Positions 57,148-64,000 of a stretch of 64,000 bases of DNA are shown piece after piece. The translations under genes and the position numbers were made by a program. This DNA comes from Caldifarciminota bacterium (GTDB lineage Bacteria; Hydrothermota; Tepidihabitantia; B3-TA06), in contig JAFGSK010000044.1 of the NCBI GenBank assembly GCA_016934635.1, positions 1 through 64,000 of the forward strand, read 5' to 3'. How positions within the stretch are numbered: position 1 is the first letter of the stretch; each line of letters starts with the position of its first letter. The notes beneath the pieces are model-generated. The model was not told where the DNA came from, did not search any database, and saw nothing but the letters and a program-made list of their open reading frames with translations.

Positions 57148-58146
57148 ATGGATTATCGGAAAGCAGGGGTCAATATCAAATGGCTTAATAAGGTCAAAAA
57201 GCGCATGGGACGGGCGGTAAAAACCACCTACACCGAAAACGTAGTTACCGAGTACGGTCATTTCGGCGGAGGATTTCGTCTTAATGGGTATCTTAAACCG
57301 GTACTGGTTGCTTCGACCGACAGCGTCGGAACAAAAGTCAAGGTGGCCCAGGCTGCAGGCCGTTACGGAACGGTTGGAGCTGATATCGTCAATCATTCGG
57401 TGAACGATCTGTTATGTACGGGCGCAAAACCTCTGTTCTTCCTCGATTACCTGGCATTTTCCGAGCTTGATTCGGGAAAGGTGGCAGATATTGTGGTAGG
57501 GATAGCCAAGGCTTGCAGAAAGGAAAGGATAGCGCTAATAGGAGGAGAAACAGCCCAACTTCCAGGGGTTTACAAAAAAGGGGATTTCGATCTTGTAGGA
57601 ACAATCGTCGGGGCAGTCGAGGAAGGAAAGATCATAGACGGCAACCAGATAAAAGCAGGTGACGTGGCTGTGGGACTTCGCTCCACTGGACTTCATACAA
57701 ACGGCTACTCCCTGGCAAGAAGGGTGTTGATTGAAAAAAAAGGTGCACTGGGAATCGAAGCCAAGGTTCCCGGCACCTCCAAAACGATCGCCCAAGCCTT
57801 ACTTGCGGTACACCGTTCCTATCAAGCCGAGGTGGAACCGGTCAAGCACTTGCTGAAAGGCATCGCCCACATCACCGGCGGAGGATTTCCCGACAACATT
57901 GCACGTCTGTTGCCCGATAATCTAGATTGTGTTATCGAGACGAAGGCATGGAACCCCATACCTATTTTTTCATTGATTCAAGAACAAGGAAATGTAGATA
58001 CTAATGAGATGTACAGTGTATTTAACATGGGTATCGGAATAGTACTATTTACAAGACCAAACGTTGCTGAGGAAGTTAAGAAAGCTACCCGGGGTAAGGT
58101 CATAGGTAGAGTGGAAAAAGGAGCAGGCAAGGTACACCTTATATGA
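57148..58146 (+). CDS. purM: phosphoribosylformylglycinamidine cyclo-ligase (AIR synthetase)
   Basis: 332 residues from ATG 57148 (MDYRKAGVNIKWLNK). The opening DYRKAGV is universal in PurM; GYLKPVLVASTDSVGTKVKVA, IGGETAQLPGVYK and HITGGGFPDNIARLLPD are the ATP and substrate blocks. It makes aminoimidazole ribonucleotide in purine synthesis. The -10 box is directly upstream, so the mRNA is predicted to start at the ATG with no SD. An in-frame TTG at 57115 overlaps the -35 box and is not the start. Followed by a 4-nt overlap with the next gene. Confidence 0.95.
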   Translation: MDYRKAGVNIKWLNKVKKRMGRAVKTTYTENVVTEYGHFGGGFRLNGYLKPVLVASTDSVGTKVKVAQAAGRYGTVGADIVNHSVNDLLCTGAKPLFFLDYLAFSELDSGKVADIVVGIAKACRKERIALIGGETAQLPGVYKKGDFDLVGTIVGAVEEGKIIDGNQIKAGDVAVGLRSTGLHTNGYSLARRVLIEKKGALGIEAKVPGTSKTIAQALLAVHRSYQAEVEPVKHLLKGIAHITGGGFPDNIARLLPDNLDCVIETKAWNPIPIFSLIQEQGNVDTNEMYSVFNMGIGIVLFTRPNVAEEVKKATRGKVIGRVEKGAGKVHLI

Positions 58147-58544
58147 GCAGTGAACTTTCCAGGCTTGCCAGACTGCAGTCGGTGGTAAATCGCGACAAAC
58201 GCTATCGGTTAGAGGCCTACGTATTCGTGATACAAGCCCTGTATCGCAGGATGCAAAACCTTAAGGAGAACACCGGAGAGCGTCGTCACCTTACCGCGGT
58301 AGAGCTCCTGGAAGGTATCAGGGAACTGGGTTGGGAACGTTACGGACGGCTTGCAAAGGAGGTGTTCGAGCACTGGGGGGTACGGGCTACCGATGATTTC
58401 GGAGAGATTGTGTTTAACCTCATAGAAGCAGGGGAGTTCACAAAAACCGACGAGGACAAGCGGGAGGATTTTAATGCCATATTTGATTTTGAAGACCTCA
58501 TCAAGCGATACCCAATAGGGGATGGAAGAGAAACTAAAAGCTGA
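58143..58544 (+). CDS. Minf_1886 family protein
   Basis: 133 residues: RYRLEAYVFVIQALYRRM, HLTAVELLEGIRELGWERYGRLAKEVFEHWGVRATDDFGEIVFNLIEAGEFTKTDEDKREDF matches the Minf_1886 family closely. Small helical cytoplasmic protein of unknown function. It overlaps purM by 4 nt and dinG by 23 nt, so it is tightly coupled to both. Confidence 0.85.
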   Translation: MSSELSRLARLQSVVNRDKRYRLEAYVFVIQALYRRMQNLKENTGERRHLTAVELLEGIRELGWERYGRLAKEVFEHWGVRATDDFGEIVFNLIEAGEFTKTDEDKREDFNAIFDFEDLIKRYPIGDGRETKS

Positions 58545-60477
58545 GTTTTCTGCACAAGGCTCGATCCTTTCCAAGCTTCCCCTTTACGAAAAAAGGGAGA
58601 GTCAACTCAGGATGGCCCTTGCGGTAGGCCAGGCATTAACTTCAAAAACAAACCTGATGGTTGAGGCCGGTACAGGGATCGGCAAGAGTTTCGCGTATCT
58701 CATACCATTGATTGAGTGGTGCAAATCAACCGAGGCCAAGGCAGTCATTGCTACAGGTACAAAGGTACTTCAGAATCAGCTGGTATCAAAGGATTTACCC
58801 TTCCTGGCAGAGCATTCGGATACGGGCTTCAAGTTTGAGGTACTTTACGGTCAGGAGAACTTCTTCTGTCGACGCAGGGCTGGCGCGATTGCGCAGTACG
58901 GTTTGTTCGACGACGATGAACAAATCTCAAAGCTTAGTGAGATTTCTCGGTGGGCTAAAGAAGAATCCGGAATATTCGAGGACTACCCGGAACCGATACC
59001 TGCCGCATTGAAACAGCAGATTTCGAGGCGATCAGAGGCCTGCCCCCGTCGAAACTGCTCCTACTACGACCAATGTCCTTTCTACCGCAAACGCAGGGCC
59101 GCCGAGGATGCAGACATCCTGGTTGTCAACCACCACCTGTTCTTCGCCCATCTGGAATCGGCTGGAAAGCTCTTACCGGAGTTCGGCGCTGCAATCTTCG
59201 ACGAGGCACACAGACTTGAACAAGTGGCGTCTTCCTACTTCGGTCTGCACCTGACCTCAATAGGACTATCCATGCTTCTTTCGCGTATATACAATCAACG
59301 CAGGGGTACAGGGATCCTTACCAAGCTTTCGGATTTTACGAAACGGAAGTCTTCCGTAACTGCTCTTGTCGAGGAAACACGACAGGCCTCGAACATGTTC
59401 TTCACGAACCTTGCCGGAATTCTTGGCACCTACGAGTACAAGAAGCGAATACGTACGCCTGACTGTGTCTCCAACGATCTCGCCAAACCATTGACTGATC
59501 TGGGTAACTTCTGCTTCGAGACGGCAAAAGACGTTGACGAGGAGGACTTATCCTTCGAGCTTATTTCACTCGGTGACCGCGTAAGGGTGGCCCTGAACGC
59601 GGTAGTAGGTTTCCTCGAAATGAATGATCCCAACGCGGTATACTGGATCGAGGCTGCACAAAAGTCCGACAGGATTTCGATCCACTCCGCCCTTATAGAC
59701 GTAGCCCGGCACCTCGAGGACTCTCTGTGGACCCAGGACTGGGTAAACATTCTCACCTCGGCGACACTGACCGTGGGTAAAAGCTTCGGTTTTACCTCAG
59801 AAAGGATAGGCTTCCGAGGCAAGGCCTTAAGACTCGGCTCGCCCTTCGATTACGAGCATAATGCCGTGTGTTACATTGCTCACGATTTGCCTCCACCTCA
59901 GCAAAAAAACTGGATGGACAGGATGCCTGCACGAGTTCAGGAACTCATAGATGCAAGTGACGGAAGGGCACTCGTACTCTTCACAAGCTACGCAACCCTA
60001 AACAAAACGGTTGAACTACTCGAGGAGAAACTATCAAAAAAACACACGGTTCTCGTCCAGGGACGTATGACCCGCAACCAGCTTTTAGAGGAGTTCAAGG
60101 ATGACACATCTTCGGTGCTTTTTGCAACCCAGTCCTTTTGGGAAGGGGTGGACATCCCAGGTGAGGCTCTTGTACTTCTGATTATTACTCGTTTACCGTT
60201 CGAGGTGCCGGACGATCCGAGGTCCGAGGCTATCCTTGAAGAATACCGTAAACAGGCTCAGGAGCCGTTCACTGCTTATCAGCTTCCAGTATCGGTCCTC
60301 AGGTTCAGGCAAGGCATCGGCAGACTCATCCGCCGGGATTCGGATTACGGGGTAATCGCTGTGCTCGATTCGCGAATCGTGAAAAAAGCCTACGGGAGGC
60401 TGTTCATGGAGTCGCTTCCGCCTGCGCCTGTGACATTCAATCTATTCGAGGTTAAAAATTTTTTTGAGAACCACTAA
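58522..60477 (+). CDS. dinG: DinG/XPD-like Fe-S DNA helicase
   Basis: 651 residues. Walker A AGTGIGKS (49-56), Walker B DEAH (227-230), and four Cys (C116, C174, C179, C185; CPRRNCSYYDQC) for the [4Fe-4S] cluster of XPD/DinG helicases. Motif VI is QGIGRLIRR. It would unwind DNA with a 5'-3' polarity. It starts within the previous gene and is preceded by AGGGG. A diverged copy of its last 39 codons lies downstream at 61030. Confidence 0.92.
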   Translation: MEEKLKAEFSAQGSILSKLPLYEKRESQLRMALAVGQALTSKTNLMVEAGTGIGKSFAYLIPLIEWCKSTEAKAVIATGTKVLQNQLVSKDLPFLAEHSDTGFKFEVLYGQENFFCRRRAGAIAQYGLFDDDEQISKLSEISRWAKEESGIFEDYPEPIPAALKQQISRRSEACPRRNCSYYDQCPFYRKRRAAEDADILVVNHHLFFAHLESAGKLLPEFGAAIFDEAHRLEQVASSYFGLHLTSIGLSMLLSRIYNQRRGTGILTKLSDFTKRKSSVTALVEETRQASNMFFTNLAGILGTYEYKKRIRTPDCVSNDLAKPLTDLGNFCFETAKDVDEEDLSFELISLGDRVRVALNAVVGFLEMNDPNAVYWIEAAQKSDRISIHSALIDVARHLEDSLWTQDWVNILTSATLTVGKSFGFTSERIGFRGKALRLGSPFDYEHNAVCYIAHDLPPPQQKNWMDRMPARVQELIDASDGRALVLFTSYATLNKTVELLEEKLSKKHTVLVQGRMTRNQLLEEFKDDTSSVLFATQSFWEGVDIPGEALVLLIITRLPFEVPDDPRSEAILEEYRKQAQEPFTAYQLPVSVLRFRQGIGRLIRRDSDYGVIAVLDSRIVKKAYGRLFMESLPPAPVTFNLFEVKNFFENH

Positions 60478-60486
60478 GGAGAAATT

Positions 60487-61020
60487 GTGAACATAGACTG
60501 GGAATCCATCGCCAAACATGAACAGCGGGGCCATTATTCCTGCATACCATCGGCAATTGAGATGGTGCTCAAACTTCTCGGTAAAGTAGAGGATAACTAT
60601 TACGATCTTCAGAAGAAGTGGAAGGCAAAACCCGGGGAAGATTTCTCTGTATATCACGGGAAAGCTATCGAAGGTCTCGCATTCACTCACAGATTCGCCG
60701 GCATCGAGCATCCACGGGGGGATGATTTCCCCTTAAAGGAGCTTTTTTCGACCATAGATACTGAACTAGCCGAAGCCAGGTTCGTCATAGCGTCCCTGCC
60801 CAACCTTGTTCACTCCCAAAGTTACGGTGGATACCTGCTGAACGGTTTTCACATGTGGGTAATATACGCTCGCACCGACCACGATTATCTCGCTTTATCC
60901 AAGGCGTTCCGGTCCGAGCTGGATGAGGTCGCCCGGGTTATTGTCGTCACCGACGAGGTGAAACATCGAGTAAGGATCGTACAGGGAACTGATATCTTGA
61001 CTTATAGGCCAGTGGATTGA
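60487..61020 (+). CDS. C39-like papain-fold protein
   Basis: 177 residues from GTG 60487 behind AAGGAG. C19 in GHYSCIPSAIEMVLKLLG and H122 in GFHMWVIYA give the C39 peptidase Cys-His pair. No signal peptide or transporter domain, unlike bacteriocin-processing C39 enzymes. It lies between dinG and a duplicated dinG tail, suggesting it entered by insertion or recombination at the end of dinG. Substrate unknown. Confidence 0.65.
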   Translation: MNIDWESIAKHEQRGHYSCIPSAIEMVLKLLGKVEDNYYDLQKKWKAKPGEDFSVYHGKAIEGLAFTHRFAGIEHPRGDDFPLKELFSTIDTELAEARFVIASLPNLVHSQSYGGYLLNGFHMWVIYARTDHDYLALSKAFRSELDEVARVIVVTDEVKHRVRIVQGTDILTYRPVD

Positions 61021-61029
61021 TCTTAGGTT

Positions 61030-61146
61030 GAGCTTGATTCAAAGAAAGCCAAGAACGCCTACGGCAGGTTGTTAATGGACTCGCTTCCGCCGGCGCCTGT
61101 TTCTTTTAATCTGTTAGAGGTGCAGCGATTTTTTGAGAAGCACTGA
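61030..61146 (+). pseudogene. diverged remnant of a dinG 3' end
   Basis: Reading from 61030, ELDSKKAKNAYGRLLMDSLP and the rest, ending FFEKH and TGA at 61144-61146, aligns over 38 residues with the end of dinG (ending FFENH); I count 26 identities. A TAG precedes it and no start is present, so it is not expressed as a gene. It flanks the C39-like gene as a degenerate direct repeat of about 115 bp with 60361-60477. The rest of this intergenic region to 61204 is AT-rich and empty. Confidence 0.8.
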
Positions 61147-61204
61147 TTCTTTTTTTAGAATAGGGTTGATTCTTTGTGATAAGCCGCGGTAACGTTAATT
61201 ACCC

Positions 61205-62122
61205 TTACTTACCGGTTAACTTCCTGTAAGATAACTCGAACAGTTGAAGAAAATCACCCGTCTTGGTTTTGGATGGTTCTATATAATACACCGCTTCTTT
61301 CCATTGCGACTCATATCTCGTCATCTGAATATTAACCCTCCTGGCCTCTTCTTGTGAGAGTTTGAAGAAAAACGCAAAGGTTTTTGTACCGATCCATTTT
61401 ATCCCGAAGGCATTGAAAAAACCGGCTTTGAAACCGCAATAGTACTTGTTGTATTTGAGTTCAAGATTCCACCCTTTTCGCTTTGCTAAAGAATTCACCT
61501 CTTCTACGTATTTGACAAACGCCTTTGCGCTTTCTTTGTTGAATTCATGTAAGTAGTATTCTCTGTCGTATGATTGAAGCCCTGAGACCGGAGACGTTCT
61601 TCCTCGTTTCATTTCAGGTTCTAGTTTATCAACGAGTAGCAGTTGATCATCGTCATGCATCCATCTTCTTATCTCTATCAAATCAACCTGGTAATTAATT
61701 CTTTCCACAATACTTAAGGTTGAACGCTTAATGCCAGGGGCAATAACAATTATACGAACTTGAAAACCATCCCAGCTAATGTTTATTTCCTCAGGCTTAT
61801 CTTCGCACTCCAACCAAAGTGTTTTAATAGAATCTGGATTTGTCTCAGCCCAAAAAGCATACTCAAGTACCTGAGATATTATGGACGGGTCAACGGTAAC
61901 GTTTTTCATCTCTATTATACAAACATTGCCGTCGTTGTCGATGCCCACAATATCAGGGATACCCGGTTTTTTCCCACCACGCACCTGTCTTTTGATTAGG
62001 AATATGTCCTCTAGAATTTCCGGTGTTTCGAATACGATTTTTTCAAACTCCTCCTCGCTTTTGAATGGGGTGGATAGAAGGTTTTTAGTCTCATTTTGTG
62101 TCTTCCAAAATAAATTTGCCAT
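61205..62122 (-). CDS. NucS-like / DUF91 PD-(D/E)xK nuclease domain protein
   Basis: 305 residues, from ATG 62122 at the predicted +1 of a promoter. The nuclease core is G54-I-P-D57...E71-M-K73 (GIPDIVGIDNDGNVCIIEMKN), as in NucS/DUF91, with a C-terminal DUF5655-like domain (KRKGWNLELKYNKYYCGFK, KWIGTKTFAFFFKL). AT-rich with respect to neighbours, a sign of transfer. It could be a DNA repair or defence nuclease; no partner methylase is adjacent. Confidence 0.82.
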   Translation of the reverse strand: MANLFWKTQNETKNLLSTPFKSEEEFEKIVFETPEILEDIFLIKRQVRGGKKPGIPDIVGIDNDGNVCIIEMKNVTVDPSIISQVLEYAFWAETNPDSIKTLWLECEDKPEEINISWDGFQVRIIVIAPGIKRSTLSIVERINYQVDLIEIRRWMHDDDQLLLVDKLEPEMKRGRTSPVSGLQSYDREYYLHEFNKESAKAFVKYVEEVNSLAKRKGWNLELKYNKYYCGFKAGFFNAFGIKWIGTKTFAFFFKLSQEEARRVNIQMTRYESQWKEAVYYIEPSKTKTGDFLQLFELSYRKLTGK

Positions 62123-62128
62123 AATATT

Positions 62129-62156
62129 CTTATACAGAAATAAGGTATCTTGTCAA
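62129..62156 (-). promoter_or_regulatory. promoter of the NucS-like gene, leaderless
   Basis: On the minus strand TTGACA (62156-62151) and TATAAG (62134-62129), 16-bp spacer; the ATG at 62122 begins exactly 7 nt after the -10 box. Confidence 0.8.
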
Positions 62157-62253
62157 GACACCTGGTTTAATCAGCCTCCTTTATCTTCCACATCAAGTGG
62201 GGTATCCTGTGTGTCGATGTGTCGGGAAAAGCGGGACCGAACGAAATATAATC

Positions 62254-62281
62254 TTGACTCTCGTGTATAACAGTGTATAGT
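62254..62281 (+). promoter_or_regulatory. promoter of the second DUF3160 gene
   Basis: TTGACT (62254-62259) and TATAGT (62276-62281), 16-bp spacer. The same boxes are found before the first DUF3160 gene (53721-53748). Confidence 0.75.
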
Positions 62282-62302
62282 GGTTGAAACTAGGAGGCAA
62301 AC

Positions 62303-64000
62303 ATGCGTCTATTGTTAATCGCAGCCTTTACTATATGTGTAGGATTTGCGACTGCTTGTGCCGGTAAGCTGGACGGTCTCGACCTTTCGAAGACCCAGTA
62401 CGATATTAACTACCGGCTAAAGGGGGACGGTCTTGACAAGATGGATGAGTTAGGGTTCGTGCTTTATCCCACCATGGAAGAGGAGATATACGATCTCTAC
62501 GGCAGCTTCACCAGATCCTCCACAACACCTATATTCATCTCGGCAGACCTGCCCTACCATACACTGCACCTAATGGTCGACTACACCGTAAGGATAATGG
62601 AGTTGGAGGAGCTCCTGCCGAAGCTTGAGGAGTTGACTGAAGGCATGCTGGCTGAAGCCGAACGGGATTACAAAAAAACCTCCGCTGATCTCAAGGAAGC
62701 GGCAAGAGCCGAATTCATCTACTTTGCGGTTGCTGCCAAGCTCCTTGAGCTGGATGTCGAGCTTGCAGCCCAGGACGCAAAACTCGTCAAGAAAGAGCTC
62801 GAAAAGATCGAAAGACACTCAGGTCTTGAAGACGTTTCGTTCCTGCCGGAGATAAAAGAGGACTACTCCCAGTACGTACCCCGAGGCCACTACACTCGGT
62901 CGGAGGAGTTCGGACGCTACTTCAAGGCGATGATGTGGTTCGGCAGGCTGCCCCTGCACATACCCAAGGAGGATAAACCTCTTTTACCAATGCAGACAGC
63001 CCTGCTCATATCACTTAACCTTGAGGATAACGATGATCTTAAGACCCTTTGGAAAGAGATATACGAACCCACCGCCTTCTTCTTCGGTTGCGCGGACGAT
63101 TTGACCCCTGAGCAGTTGATCGAGGCCGCTGATGATTTCTACACCGAAAAGCTGAACCCAGATGTCTTTGCTGACGAGACAAGGCTGCGCGAGTTCGCCC
63201 AAGAACTCAGAAGTGACTTCAAACCGAAGATTCTTTCAGAGTTCGCACTGTCTACAGGAAAGGAACAGATAGAAATCCCCGTGTCTATGCGCTTCATGCC
63301 CCAGCGGTTCGTCCCGGATTCCTACATCTTCTCCCAGCTCACATTCGACAGGGTGACAGCCTATCAAGGGAAACCTGAACCTAAGCCCTTCACATGGGGC
63401 ATGACTGCGGTCGGTGCGATGCGCGTATTCCCGCGGGGGCTGGATGCGATGGGAGTTCTGGGCTGGGAAACAGCTGAGGAAATCCTGAGAAAAGACGGGG
63501 ATACCGAGTACATGGGCTACGAAGAACAGTACCAAAAGATGGTCAAATGGTACAATGGTCTGCCGGAAGAGGAACGCAAATCCTCGGTATACTTCAGGTG
63601 GTTCGAGCTGTTCAGGCTTTACCGCGAGGCATGTGCCCCGAAGAAGGTTGATGCCTGCGCCTGGGAGAGCAAGAAGCTTTTGACCGCACTGGGTTCGTGG
63701 ACCGAGCTTCGCCACGACGCGATACTTTACGCCAAACAGAGCTACACCGCGGTCGGAACCGCCGCCCCTCCCCCACCTCTGCGACTTGCGTACGTCGAGG
63801 AAGCGCCCGAACTTTACGAAGCAATGGCGGAATGCGCACGGGTGATTGCAGGTTTTGCCGAGGAAGGAAGCAGAATCGCCGATTCTTACGAGAGTTTTGC
63901 CATAACACTCGATAATCTGGCGGATTATGCCAGAAAGCAGCAAAAGGGGCAAAACTTGAGTGCTGAGGAGCACTCCTACCTGTGGTACGTTTCTTCCACA
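62303..64000 (+). CDS. DUF3160 family protein, truncated by window end
   Basis: At least 566 codons open from ATG 62303 (TAGGAGG upstream) to the window edge, with no stop. The N-terminus MRLLLIAAFTICVGFATAC is a signal peptide with a possible lipobox. The body repeats the DUF3160 blocks of the gene at 53786 (FISADLPYHTLHLMVDYTVR, YFKAMMWFGRLPL, MRVFPRGLDAMGVLGW). It is a paralog, separated from the first copy by about 6.5 kb. The missing part should be about 100-120 residues. Confidence 0.88.
   Translation, partial: MRLLLIAAFTICVGFATACAGKLDGLDLSKTQYDINYRLKGDGLDKMDELGFVLYPTMEEEIYDLYGSFTRSSTTPIFISADLPYHTLHLMVDYTVRIMELEELLPKLEELTEGMLAEAERDYKKTSADLKEAARAEFIYFAVAAKLLELDVELAAQDAKLVKKELEKIERHSGLEDVSFLPEIKEDYSQYVPRGHYTRSEEFGRYFKAMMWFGRLPLHIPKEDKPLLPMQTALLISLNLEDNDDLKTLWKEIYEPTAFFFGCADDLTPEQLIEAADDFYTEKLNPDVFADETRLREFAQELRSDFKPKILSEFALSTGKEQIEIPVSMRFMPQRFVPDSYIFSQLTFDRVTAYQGKPEPKPFTWGMTAVGAMRVFPRGLDAMGVLGWETAEEILRKDGDTEYMGYEEQYQKMVKWYNGLPEEERKSSVYFRWFELFRLYREACAPKKVDACAWESKKLLTALGSWTELRHDAILYAKQSYTAVGTAAPPPPLRLAYVEEAPELYEAMAECARVIAGFAEEGSRIADSYESFAITLDNLADYARKQQKGQNLSAEEHSYLWYVSST

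Noticed and set aside
61030..61146. Independent small gene similar to dinG end
   Set aside because: It has no start codon or ribosome-binding site and is preceded by a stop, so it is a remnant.

Overview
The window looks like a chromosomal segment of an uncultured, Gram-negative, probably anaerobic bacterium. Several proteins have C-terminal modules ending in a 'lpsGtYfvcl' type strand, as in type IX secretion (Por) sorting domains. There is a PorV/OmpA-like outer-membrane protein, a porin, lipoproteins, two DUF3160 proteins and an O2-defence gene set (rubredoxin, flavodiiron protein, ferritin-like protein). This mix recalls candidate division WOR-3 (Stahlbacteria) and neighbouring lineages. 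That placement is inference; there is no rRNA here to test it. No tRNA, rRNA, CRISPR array, IS element or prophage was seen.

Layout. 1-3.6 kb: serine-biosynthesis operon (class V aminotransferase, short SerA, DUF1015) with a strong promoter and a terminator. 3.7-7.1 kb: solitary type IIG-like restriction-modification protein. 7.1-9.9 kb: secreted protein with twelve DxxG[ND]DxY repeats plus HEAT-like repeats. 10.0-16.05 kb: the most striking region, a one-promoter, one-terminator array of eleven intact and one decayed copies of an unrecognised ~145-residue secreted protein. 16.3-25 kb: flavodoxin-like protein, a probable ncRNA gene (minus strand), AIM24-like protein, large TPR protein, nitroreductase, thioredoxin-fold lipoprotein, a frameshifted secreted protein and a secreted sorting-domain protein. 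25.2-30.6 kb: divergent receiver/PATAN protein, TPR, PEGA and porin genes, then a PorV/OmpA-like gene. 30.7-40 kb: redox island on the minus strand (small protein, rubredoxin, nqrF-E-D-C-B without nqrA, flavodiiron protein, GAF/fRMsr-like, CMD/AhpD-like, ferritin-like, ArsC, two HMA-type proteins). 40.2-42.4 kb: ECF sigma, anti-sigma, lipoprotein. 43.2-48.4 kb: six-gene overlapping operon ending in pyrR-pyrB-pyrC. 48.5-53.5 kb: two paralogous sorting-domain proteins, a TPR gene broken by one stop codon, DUF3892 and several small genes. 53.7-64 kb: DUF3160 protein, ferredoxin, purM-Minf_1886-dinG, a C39-like protein flanked by a duplicated dinG tail, a NucS-like nuclease and a second DUF3160 gene cut by the window edge.

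Regulatory signals are unusually readable. Many genes follow a TTGACA / TATAAT pair, mostly with a 16-bp spacer. In several places the -10 box lies only about 4-7 nt before the start codon, which predicts leaderless mRNAs (purM, the NucS-like gene, the gene at 42464, a micro-ORF at 50695, the HMA gene at 40018, perhaps nqrB). Other genes carry strong AGGAGG ribosome-binding sites. All functions are read from sequence by eye; no database search was possible.
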